22,751 bases of DNA from Streptosporangiaceae bacterium (GTDB lineage Bacteria; Actinomycetota; Actinomycetes; Streptosporangiales; Streptosporangiaceae): positions 1-22,751 of the forward strand of contig JASIGD010000005.1 of the NCBI GenBank assembly GCA_030045295.1, in the 5' to 3' direction. This document shows, one piece after another, positions 15,454 through 22,146 of the stretch. Positions within the stretch are counted from its first letter, which is position 1. The number at the start of each line of letters is the position of its first letter. The notes below the pieces were generated by a model, which was given only the letters and a program-made list of their open reading frames with translations, made no database searches and had not been told where the DNA came from. The translations under genes were made by a program, and so were the position numbers.

Positions 15454-16530
15454 ATGCCTGTTCAGATTGCCGGGCCGCAGAGCGTCGGCGGGGGGCCGGA
15501 CGCCGGACGGCGCGCCGTTCTGCTGACCGGTGCGTCGGGCGTCGTCGGGCGCGCTCTGCTCCGGCGGATTCGTGACCTTGACGTCGTGTGCTTGGTGCAT
15601 CGGTCGCCGGTCTGCGGGCCGAATGTGACTACCGTGCCGGGCGACATTGCCGAACCGATGTTCGGGCTGGGCGAGCAGACCTACGCGGAGCTGGCGGCCA
15701 GGGTTGAGGTGGTCATCCACTGTGCGGCGGTCACGGATTTCAACCGTACTGACGGCAGCCTGGAGGCGACGAACGTCGCAGGGACGGAGCACGTGGCCGC
15801 CTTCGCCGCGGCGGCGAAGGCCGTGCTATACCACGTCAGCACCGCGTTCGTGCACACCACGGTGGATGGTGACCGCGGCCGTACCGCCATCGGCTATGCC
15901 GCGTCGAAGTCGGCAGCCGAACAAGTCGTGCGGTCCAGCGACGTGCCACACGTCATCCTTCGCCCATCGGTCGTTATCGGCGACTCCGCCACCGGGGAAA
16001 TCGCCGCGTTCCGGGGCCTGTACCAGGTCGCGGCCGGCATGTTCGCGGGTATCGTTCCGATGATCCCGTTCGACCCCGGCTGGCCGATCGACTTCGTGCC
16101 CGCCGACGTCGTGGCCGATGCCATCGCCTGCGTTGTCGAGAACCAGGTCAGCGAGGGCGAATTCTGGATCAGCGCCGGCGACAAAGCGCTCCGCCTGGAC
16201 GAGGGCGTCGCGGTTGCCGTCGAGCTGGCACGCGGCCTGGGCGTAAGCATCGACGTGCCGCGGTTCGTGCCCCCGGAGATGTTCGACCGGCTGATCGGCC
16301 CGGTCTTCCTGGAGGCACTGCCGACCAGGATTCGCCGGAACGTGCTGCGGATGCTGGAATTCTTCACGACCTACCTGCAGTCCGGCCAGGCCAAGCCCAG
16401 CAGCCTGGACCAGCTTGTTGCGCTCGGCGCCAGGCCGCTGCCCGACCAGCGCGAGTCGCTGCGGAACAGCCTGCAGTACTGGGCTGCTCAGAATGGCTAC
16501 GCCCAGCCACCGACCGGACGGGCGGCCTGA
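15454..16530 (+). CDS. Thioester-reductase-like SDR (NAD_binding_4 type)
   Basis: This 358-residue extended short-chain dehydrogenase has the NAD(P) motif TGASGVVG at residues 25-32, the strand end VVIHCAAVTDF (87-96), HVSTAFVH with the catalytic Ser/Thr (127-134), and Y148-A-A-S-K152, the YxxxK active site. LRPSVVIGDS follows. The order fits the male-sterility/thioester-reductase group, which reduces acyl-CoA or acyl-carrier-protein thioesters to aldehydes. There are no adenylation or carrier domains, so it would act on a separate thioester. ATG 15454 has GGGGG about 6 nt upstream. It is the first gene of a five-gene operon and ends 1 bp before an aminotransferase, which suits aldehyde hand-over. 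A sugar epimerase role is less likely given that partner. Confidence 0.82.
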   Translation: MPVQIAGPQSVGGGPDAGRRAVLLTGASGVVGRALLRRIRDLDVVCLVHRSPVCGPNVTTVPGDIAEPMFGLGEQTYAELAARVEVVIHCAAVTDFNRTDGSLEATNVAGTEHVAAFAAAAKAVLYHVSTAFVHTTVDGDRGRTAIGYAASKSAAEQVVRSSDVPHVILRPSVVIGDSATGEIAAFRGLYQVAAGMFAGIVPMIPFDPGWPIDFVPADVVADAIACVVENQVSEGEFWISAGDKALRLDEGVAVAVELARGLGVSIDVPRFVPPEMFDRLIGPVFLEALPTRIRRNVLRMLEFFTTYLQSGQAKPSSLDQLVALGARPLPDQRESLRNSLQYWAAQNGYAQPPTGRAA

Positions 16531-16531
16531 G

Positions 16532-17779
16532 GTGACCGCGCCGGCCAGCCGGGATCGCGTGCTCGATCGCTACACCAGGCACGTGAGTACCTCCCTGGCC
16601 AGCCTGGCACGGCTGGTCGCGGCGCCGGTCGAGGTGGCTGCGGCTGGGTCGAAGGTGCGGGGCAGCGACGGGCACACCTACCTTGACTGCGGGGGTTTCG
16701 GCGTCTTCCTGCTCGGTCACTGCCACCCGGCCGTGGTCGCGGCGGTCCGCGAACAGCTGGGGCGTAACCCCCTCGCCACCAGGCTGTTCCTCAACCCCGA
16801 GCTGGCAGCGGCGGCCGCGGATCTGGCCGGCATCACCCCGGCCGGCCTTGATTACGTCTTCTTGACGAACTCGGGAGCCGAGGCGACCGAGCTCGGGCTG
16901 AAGCTGGCGCGGCTGGCCGGCAAGCGTCACGTGATCGCGATGCACGGCGGATTCCACGGCAAGACGCTCGGCGCGCTGTCGGTGACCGGGCGGGCGCAGT
17001 ACCGCGACCCGTTCGGCCCGCTGCTGCCGATGGTCGACTTTGTCCCGTTCGGCGATGCCGCCGCGCTGCGGGCCGCGCTGACGGCCCGGTCGGTCGTGCT
17101 GCTGGAGCCCGTCCAGGCCGAGGGGGGTGTCCGGCTGCCGCCTGGCGGTTACCTGCGGCAGGTCCGGAAGGCGTGCACCGAGGTCGGCGCGGTGATGATC
17201 TGTGATGAGATCCAGTCCGGCATGGGCCGGCTGGGCGCCTGGTGGGGCGCTGACCTGGCCGGTGTCACCCCGGACGTGCTGCTGACGGGCAAGATCCTCG
17301 GCGGCGGCGTAATGCCCGTCGGCGGCGTCGTCGCGTCCGCGCAGCTGTTCGCACCGCTGAACGCCGACCCGCTGCTGCACTCCTCCACGTTCGCCGGGAG
17401 CCCGCTCGCAGCCGCCGCGGTCACCGCGACGATCGGCGTCATCAAGTCCGAAGGCCTGCTCGAACGCGCCCGCGAACTGGGCTCCCAGATCCGCGGCCTC
17501 GCCGCCGACGCCGTCATGGCCTACTGCCCGAACCTGGTCACCGAAGTGCGCGGCCAGGGCCTGCTCATCGGCATCGACTTCGTTTCGCCTGACGCCGCCG
17601 CCGAGTTCCTGATCGGGTTGCTGGACCAGCACGTCATCTCGTCCTACTCGCTCAACTCCAGCAACGTGCTGCGCCTGACCCCGCCAGCGATCCTCGACGC
17701 CGCAGACCTCAACTGGCTCGCACGCGCTCTGACGTCGGCCGCCAGGCATATCTGCCGTGTCGTCCGGGCCGCCGCCTGA
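16532..17779 (+). CDS. Class III PLP-dependent aminotransferase
   Basis: This 415-residue enzyme is of the acetylornithine/ornithine/GABA aminotransferase class. It shows YLDCGGFGVFLLGHCHP (50-66), NSGAEATE (113-120), HGGFHGKTLGALSVTG (138-153), the cofactor-ring Asp225 in DEIQSGMGRLG, and the PLP lysine K254 in LTGKILGGG. HSSTFAGSPLAAAA follows. Such enzymes transfer an amino group to aldehydes at a terminal position. Directly after a thioester reductase, the natural inference is that it turns the aldehyde product into a primary amine. GTG 16532 is one base past the upstream stop and gives a family-typical N-terminus (RVLDRYTRHVS). ATG 16493 would overlap the previous gene and has no better ribosome binding site. 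Confidence 0.85.
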   Translation: MTAPASRDRVLDRYTRHVSTSLASLARLVAAPVEVAAAGSKVRGSDGHTYLDCGGFGVFLLGHCHPAVVAAVREQLGRNPLATRLFLNPELAAAAADLAGITPAGLDYVFLTNSGAEATELGLKLARLAGKRHVIAMHGGFHGKTLGALSVTGRAQYRDPFGPLLPMVDFVPFGDAAALRAALTARSVVLLEPVQAEGGVRLPPGGYLRQVRKACTEVGAVMICDEIQSGMGRLGAWWGADLAGVTPDVLLTGKILGGGVMPVGGVVASAQLFAPLNADPLLHSSTFAGSPLAAAAVTATIGVIKSEGLLERARELGSQIRGLAADAVMAYCPNLVTEVRGQGLLIGIDFVSPDAAAEFLIGLLDQHVISSYSLNSSNVLRLTPPAILDAADLNWLARALTSAARHICRVVRAAA

Positions 17780-17819
17780 CGTCCGTTCCTGCCCAGCTAC
17801 TGTCCTCCAGGAGATCCAA

Positions 17820-18296
17820 ATGCGTACCGTTCACCTCCGGCTACATGTGCCGCACAAGCCAGCGAGCGAGGTATACGCGGCGCTCGCCGACTTCGAGCGG
17901 TATCCGGAACTCTGCGGCGCGGTAAAGACCGTCGCCACCACCGAGGTATCCGAGAACCGCACCGTGTCGGCCTGGGAGGTCACCTTCCGCGCGGGCCTGC
18001 TGCGCTGGACCGAGCAGGACAATTTCGACCCCGGCGCCCTGAGCATCAGGTTCCATCAGCTCGAGGGCGACGTCGCCGTCTTCGACGGCTCATGGCGGTG
18101 CGCCGATGCCGCCCAAGGCAGCGAGATCATGTTCTCCGCCAGGCTGGACATGGGCATCCCGAGCCTGGCCGATGCCCTGGAGCCGATCGCGGTGCGGACG
18201 CTGGTCGACAATATCGTCTCGATCGTGCGCGGGCTGGTCGGCCGTGCCGAGCTCGTCGCCTCTGAGGTGGCGGTCCCAGAGCGGAGCGGGTCATGA
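17820..18296 (+). CDS. SRPBCC (polyketide cyclase/COQ10-like) protein
   Basis: This 158-residue protein has a START/SRPBCC fold: TVHLRLHVPHKPASEVYAAL, then DFERYPELCGAVKTVATTEV, typical of the polyketide cyclase/dehydrase and COQ10 groups. The fold forms a hydrophobic cavity for lipids or polyketide intermediates. No unique catalytic residue can be named. AGGAG lies about 6 nt before ATG 17820, so the frame extension to 17757 is unlikely. It starts 40 bp after the aminotransferase, and its last four bases (ATGA) overlap the next gene's start, showing translational coupling. In this operon it may bind the acyl or amine substrate or close a cyclic imine; both are inference. Confidence 0.8.
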   Translation: MRTVHLRLHVPHKPASEVYAALADFERYPELCGAVKTVATTEVSENRTVSAWEVTFRAGLLRWTEQDNFDPGALSIRFHQLEGDVAVFDGSWRCADAAQGSEIMFSARLDMGIPSLADALEPIAVRTLVDNIVSIVRGLVGRAELVASEVAVPERSGS

Positions 18297-19414
18297 ACCT
18301 ACTGCGCACCGAGCGGGACACCCTGGACAGCTACATCCCGGGGCTGGACAAGTACCTCAGCGAGGTTCCGCTGCTGGAGCTGGAGAAGCCCGGGAGCGGT
18401 GCGCTGGCTAAATTCCGCGAGCTGGGCGGCCCAGCCCTGCTGGTGCCCGCCGAGTACGAGGGCAAGGGAGCCAGTTTGCTGGACGCGGTGCGCATCCAGC
18501 GGGCGGTGGGCAGCCGATCACCATCGCTTGCCGTAGCCACGACCATGCACCACTTCTCCGTTGCCTCGCTGGTCGAGCTGACCGCGGCCGGCAACGGGTT
18601 CGAGTGGGCGATGCTCGTGGCGATCGCGGAGAACTCATGGCTGCTCAGCTCCGGCTTCGCCGAGGGCAAGCCGGGTCAGCACATCCTGACGCCCACCATG
18701 CGGGGCATGCCGGCCGAGGGCGGCATCATCGTCAGCGGCGTGAAGAAGCCGTGCAGCCTCACCTGGTCGATGAACCTGATGAGCGCCAGCGTCGCAGTCG
18801 ACGACCCCGCCACCGGGACGGTCCGGCTGGCGGTCGTGCTGATCCCGGCGGAGTCAGCGGGCATCGAGCGCGCGCCGTTCTGGCAGACCATCGCCTTGGC
18901 CGGCGCGGAAAGCGACCAAGTCACGCTCACCGAGGTGTTCGTTCCGGAGGCGCTGATCTTCTACCCGCAAGATGGTGAGTCGATGGATCCGATCCAGGCG
19001 CGCGGGTTCGTCTGGTTCGAGCTGCTGGTCTCGGCGTCCTACCTCGGCGCCGCCACGAACCTCGCCGCGCGCGCCGTCGCCCGCGGGCGAGGCTCGGATG
19101 AGGACCGCGCTGGCCTGGCCATCGAGCTGGAGGCCGCCGCCGCGGCTCTGGAGCAGGTGGCCACCGGCGTGACCGCCGGCGATAACGATGCCCTGCTCGC
19201 GCGGGCGCTCTACGCGCGGTTCGCGACCGAGCGGGCCATAGAGCGCGCCGCCATGGCGGCCGCCGCGGCCCTGGGCGGCATGTCATTCATCGAGTCGTCC
19301 GAGATCGCCTACTTGCTCGGCGCCATCCGCGCCCTGGCCTTCCACCCGCCGTCCCGGGCCGCCGCCGCGGCCCCGATCGCCCGCTACCTCGCGGGCGGCC
19401 AGCTGACCCTCTGA
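18293..19414 (+). CDS. Acyl-CoA-dehydrogenase-fold protein, probable flavin-dependent N-oxygenase
   Basis: This 373-residue protein has the acyl-CoA dehydrogenase three-domain layout: helical N-domain (ELGGPALLVPAEYEGKGASL), central beta domain (GGIIVSGVKKPCSLTWSMN, with the flavin-contacting SGVKKPCS), and helical C-domain. In dehydrogenases the C-terminal segment carries a catalytic Glu. Here the matching part reads AIRALAFHPPSRAAAAAP, with no acid. This is the pattern of family members that act as monooxygenases with reduced flavin (N-hydroxylases, nitrososynthases, DszC-like). A flavin reductase is the next gene, 16 bp downstream, which supports oxygenase function. The likely substrate is the amine made by the upstream aminotransferase, as in valanimycin biosynthesis, where VlmH works with VlmR. 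The start overlaps the upstream stop by 4 bp. Confidence 0.8.
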   Translation: MNLLRTERDTLDSYIPGLDKYLSEVPLLELEKPGSGALAKFRELGGPALLVPAEYEGKGASLLDAVRIQRAVGSRSPSLAVATTMHHFSVASLVELTAAGNGFEWAMLVAIAENSWLLSSGFAEGKPGQHILTPTMRGMPAEGGIIVSGVKKPCSLTWSMNLMSASVAVDDPATGTVRLAVVLIPAESAGIERAPFWQTIALAGAESDQVTLTEVFVPEALIFYPQDGESMDPIQARGFVWFELLVSASYLGAATNLAARAVARGRGSDEDRAGLAIELEAAAAALEQVATGVTAGDNDALLARALYARFATERAIERAAMAAAAALGGMSFIESSEIAYLLGAIRALAFHPPSRAAAAAPIARYLAGGQLTL

Positions 19415-19430
19415 CACGACCCGCAAGGCC

Positions 19431-20105
19431 ATGACCACGGATTCGCAGACCGCGCCGACCGTCGACGCAAGCGCCTTCCGCAAGGCGATGGGCTCGTTCC
19501 CGACCGGAGTCACGGTCGTCACCGTGGCCTCGAGCGACGGCACCATGCACGGCCTGACGGTCAACTCCTTCTCGTCGGCGTCGCTGGACCCGATGCTGGT
19601 GCTGGTCTGCCTCAACGAGACCAGCCGCGCCATGGGCCTGATCGAGCGGGCCGGGGCATTCGCCGTAAACGTGCTCTCCGCAGGACAGCAGGATGTCTCT
19701 CGCTGGTTCGCTAGCCGGCACCGCCCGGCCGGCTCGGCGATGTTCGACGGAGTGCCCCTCGAACCAGGCGTAACCAGCTGCCCGGTGCTGGCCGGCGCCG
19801 CGGCGTCGTTCGAGTGCCGGCTGCGGCAGTTGTACCGCGCCGGTGATCACCTGATCGTCCTGGGTGACGTCGTCGCGCTGGCGCACCGTCCCCAGCTGGA
19901 GCCATTGATCTTCCACGCCGGGACGTACAAATCGCTGGAGAATGAGTCCGGGCGCGGTCGCACAGCTGCACGACGCTTCCCCCGCTCCAAACCACAAAGT
20001 CCCCGGCATGATGGGCGCATGAGACGGGTAGTTATCCTCGGCCGCGGCGCTGCCGGGAAGTCCAGACTCGCCCGCCAACTCGCCGACCTGACCGGCCAGC
20101 CTTAG
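19431..20105 (+). CDS. Flavin reductase with aberrant C-terminal extension
   Basis: This is a flavin reductase-like protein (HpaC/DIM6 group). Residues 12-168 form the complete domain: FRKAMGSFPTGVTVVTV, GLTVNSFSSASLDPMLVLVC, FAVNVLSAGQQ, and the end PLIFHAGTYKSLE. It should supply reduced flavin to the oxygenase encoded just upstream. The frame then continues for 56 more residues. The first part (NESGRGRTAARRFPR...) looks like translated spacer, and the last 28 residues are the start of a P-loop kinase. The original stop seems to have been lost, giving a 224-residue product where about 170 is usual. Start ATG 19431 lies 16 bp after the oxygenase stop. The extension may be harmless, because the domain is complete before it. 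Confidence 0.85.
   Translation: MTTDSQTAPTVDASAFRKAMGSFPTGVTVVTVASSDGTMHGLTVNSFSSASLDPMLVLVCLNETSRAMGLIERAGAFAVNVLSAGQQDVSRWFASRHRPAGSAMFDGVPLEPGVTSCPVLAGAAASFECRLRQLYRAGDHLIVLGDVVALAHRPQLEPLIFHAGTYKSLENESGRGRTAARRFPRSKPQSPRHDGRMRRVVILGRGAAGKSRLARQLADLTGQP
20019..20105 (+). pseudogene. Stub of a P-loop kinase (adenylate-kinase-like ATPase)
   Basis: From ATG 20019 the frame reads MRRVVILGRGAAGKSRLARQ and then LADLTGQP before TAG. This is the start of an adenylate-kinase-like/AAA_17 ATPase, with P-loop GRGAAGKS, in which the remaining 140 or so residues are missing. CATGAT lies six bases before the ATG, a leaderless-promoter layout, so it was probably once an independent gene. It is in frame with the flavin reductase. 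It could also be a very short real peptide, but a P-loop without the rest of the fold has no known activity. Confidence 0.65.
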
Positions 20106-20185
20106 CAGCCGGGGAAGCCGCCCCGGGCCGCGAGCAACGTCGCGCTCCGTGCCGAACCCCTGCACCCGACGCGGCGCCGGTCTGG

Positions 20186-20197
20186 TATGAAGCCGTC
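20186..20197 (+). promoter_or_regulatory. Extended -10 leaderless promoter before 20198
   Basis: TATGAA (20186-20191) is preceded directly by TGG, an extended -10, and followed by six bases and then ATG 20198. No ribosome binding site is visible. This predicts a leaderless transcript separate from the amine operon. Confidence 0.45.
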
Positions 20198-21994
20198 ATG
20201 TGGGTTGCGATGAGCGCTGCCGAGCGCGACGAGTTCCTGGCCGGCGTGCATGTCGGCGTGCTAAGCGCGGCAATAGGCACCGCAGGGCAAACGCTGGCGG
20301 TGCCGGTGTGGTACAGCTACCAGCCGAGCGGGCTGCTGACGGTGCTGACTGGCCGCCGGTCGCGCAAGGCCGCGGCGATCCGCGCCGCTGGACGGTTCGG
20401 CCTGTGCGTGCAGGACGACAGCCCGCCGTACCGGTACGTCAGCGTCGAGGGGCCGGTCGTCGGCGAGGAGGAACTCGGTCCCGCCGAGCGGTTGGCGATG
20501 GCGCGCCGCTATCTGGGTACGGCGGGCGGTAACCGGTACGTCGCCGACAACCCGGACCCCGGGCGAGAGAACGTGGCCTTCCGGATGCGTCCGGAGCACT
20601 GGCTCAGTCAGGATCAGGGCAAGGGATTAAGGCAGAGGGTAGTGCCGGGTCGGGTCGAAGCCTTCGCGTATGTCCAGCGCGCGGCGTCTCGGCCGGCTGG
20701 GGCATCGGGACGCCGACCGTGTGCCGTTGGCTCTATGATCGCCGTCCCCACCGGGAGACCATGGTCCGGTAACACGAATCGCATGACTGCTCGGCGTCAC
20801 TGGCCGGTACGCGACGGGAGGTTCCTTATGCACGCTCAGGACGAGTCGATGGAGACCGTGGCGGTGCACGGCGGGGAACGGCGGCCGGGACCCGAGGGCT
20901 CGGTGGTTTACCCGATCTACCAGGGAACGGTGTACTCGGTCGAGCCGGGAACCGGGTATCACGACATCCCGTACATCCGGCTGAGCTCCACACCGTCTCA
21001 GCAGTACCTGCACGACAAGCTCGCCGCCCTGGAGGGCGCGCAGGCGGCGGTGGCGACCGCGTCGGGCATGGCGGCGGTGACGACCACGCTGCTGAGCGTG
21101 CTGCGCGCCGGGGATCACCTGCTGGCCAGCGACTGCCTGTACGGCGGCAGCCATGACTTCCTCACCCAGCGCGCCGAGGACCTCGGCTGGCGGTACAGCT
21201 TCGTCGACGTGCACCGCCCGGAGTCCTGGGCCGCCGCGCGCACCCCGCAGACCAGGGCGTTCCTGGTCGAGACGATCACCAACCCGCTGATGCGGGTCGG
21301 GCTGCTGCGCCAGATCGCGGACTTCGCCCGCCGGGAGGGCCTGCTCACGGTGATCGACAACACGTTCGCGACCCCGGTGAACTTCCGTCCGTTGCGGGCC
21401 GGGTTCGACCTGTGCCTGCACAGCGCCACCAAGTACCTGGGAGGGCATTCCGACCTGGTAGCCGGGGCCGTTATGGGCAACGCGGACCGGATCGACCGGG
21501 TCCGCAGGACGCTCAACCTGTACGGCGGCAGCCTGGACCCGCACACCGGCTTCCTGCTCGCCCGCGGCATCAAGACACTGGCCCTGCGGGTCCGCGCCCA
21601 GAACGACAACGCGGCCGCGCTGGCCGGCTTCCTCGCCGAACACCCGGCAGTCGCCGCCGTCAACTACCCCGGGCTTTCCTCCCACCCGGATCACAGGCAC
21701 GCCGCACGGCTGCTGTCCGGCTTCGGCGGCATGCTGAGTCTGCGCCTGCGCGGCGGCGAGGCCGCCGCGCAGGCCCTCCTGGATGCGGTGCAGCTGCCGT
21801 ACCTGGCGCCGAGCCTAGGCGGCGTGGAGACGCTGATCACCCGTCCGGCCACCACCTCACACGCCGGGATGAGCCCCGAGGACCGGGACCGGCTCGGCAT
21901 CACCGCCGACCTGATCAGGGTCAGCTGCGGCATCGAGGCAAAGCAGGACCTGATCGCCGACTTCGACCAGGCCCTGGCCAAGACCCAGGCCTAA
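20198..21994 (+). CDS. PNPOx-like protein; frame open into the downstream PLP enzyme
   Basis: Residues 1 to about 145 form a pyridoxamine-phosphate-oxidase/flavin-reductase split-barrel domain: SAAERDEFLAGVHVGVLSAA, PVWYSYQPSGLLTVLTGRRS, FGLCVQDDSPPYRYVSVEG, ending NVAFRMRPEHWL. Such actinobacterial proteins bind FMN or F420. No stop follows, and the frame runs on through about 65 unstructured residues into a complete cystathionine gamma-synthase-family enzyme, 598 residues in all. The linker has clearly lower third-position GC (about 65 percent by my count), a TATGAT box and a strong ribosome binding site before ATG 20828. I therefore think this is a PNPOx gene that lost its stop, next to a separate PLP-enzyme gene, and not a designed fusion. 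Confidence 0.6.
   Translation: MWVAMSAAERDEFLAGVHVGVLSAAIGTAGQTLAVPVWYSYQPSGLLTVLTGRRSRKAAAIRAAGRFGLCVQDDSPPYRYVSVEGPVVGEEELGPAERLAMARRYLGTAGGNRYVADNPDPGRENVAFRMRPEHWLSQDQGKGLRQRVVPGRVEAFAYVQRAASRPAGASGRRPCAVGSMIAVPTGRPWSGNTNRMTARRHWPVRDGRFLMHAQDESMETVAVHGGERRPGPEGSVVYPIYQGTVYSVEPGTGYHDIPYIRLSSTPSQQYLHDKLAALEGAQAAVATASGMAAVTTTLLSVLRAGDHLLASDCLYGGSHDFLTQRAEDLGWRYSFVDVHRPESWAAARTPQTRAFLVETITNPLMRVGLLRQIADFARREGLLTVIDNTFATPVNFRPLRAGFDLCLHSATKYLGGHSDLVAGAVMGNADRIDRVRRTLNLYGGSLDPHTGFLLARGIKTLALRVRAQNDNAAALAGFLAEHPAVAAVNYPGLSSHPDHRHAARLLSGFGGMLSLRLRGGEAAAQALLDAVQLPYLAPSLGGVETLITRPATTSHAGMSPEDRDRLGITADLIRVSCGIEAKQDLIADFDQALAKTQA
20734..20739 (+). promoter_or_regulatory. -10 box for the PLP-enzyme gene
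   Basis: TATGAT at 20734-20739 would start transcription near 20746, giving a leader of about 80 nt with GGGAGG six bases before ATG 20828. No good -35 box is visible, so confidence is low. Confidence 0.35.
20828..21994 (+). CDS. Cys/Met metabolism PLP enzyme (cystathionine gamma-synthase/lyase family)
   Basis: This full-length 388-residue trans-sulfuration-type PLP enzyme shows METVAVHGG, PIYQGTVYSVE, YIRLSSTPSQQYLHDKLAAL, the cofactor-site ASGMAAVTTTLLS, LYGGSHDFL, the Asp in TVIDNTFATPVN, and the PLP lysine in HSATKYLGGHSDLVAGAV. PSLGGVETLITRPATTSHAG and IRVSCGIE close the fold. The family includes cystathionine gamma-synthase, cystathionine gamma-lyase, O-acetylhomoserine sulfhydrylase and methionine gamma-lyase; motifs alone do not separate them. 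GGGAGG six bases before ATG 20828 strongly supports this start, although the frame is open further upstream to a PNPOx-like domain. Its place after the amine operon may be chance. Confidence 0.85.
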   Translation: MHAQDESMETVAVHGGERRPGPEGSVVYPIYQGTVYSVEPGTGYHDIPYIRLSSTPSQQYLHDKLAALEGAQAAVATASGMAAVTTTLLSVLRAGDHLLASDCLYGGSHDFLTQRAEDLGWRYSFVDVHRPESWAAARTPQTRAFLVETITNPLMRVGLLRQIADFARREGLLTVIDNTFATPVNFRPLRAGFDLCLHSATKYLGGHSDLVAGAVMGNADRIDRVRRTLNLYGGSLDPHTGFLLARGIKTLALRVRAQNDNAAALAGFLAEHPAVAAVNYPGLSSHPDHRHAARLLSGFGGMLSLRLRGGEAAAQALLDAVQLPYLAPSLGGVETLITRPATTSHAGMSPEDRDRLGITADLIRVSCGIEAKQDLIADFDQALAKTQA

Positions 21995-22146
21995 CATGGT
22001 CATTGCCACGAGCACCTGTGCCAGCGCACCGGCAAGGAGTTTGCACCGGGCAGCGGCCGGCGGCCGGTGGTGCGCGACACTGGGTGGGCGGACGTCTCGC
22101 TGGCGCTGAAGGTCATCGAGATCCGGCGTGGGAGCGGAGGTCGAAG

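Noticed and set aside
16364..17749. Minus-strand open frame of 461 codons
   Set aside because: It is the antisense shadow of the class III aminotransferase, which has all catalytic motifs on the plus strand. The minus translation is low-complexity Gln/Arg/Gly.
20627..21700. Minus-strand open frame of 357 codons
   Set aside because: Antisense to the PLP enzyme, whose active-site motifs are intact. No domain is recognisable on the minus strand.
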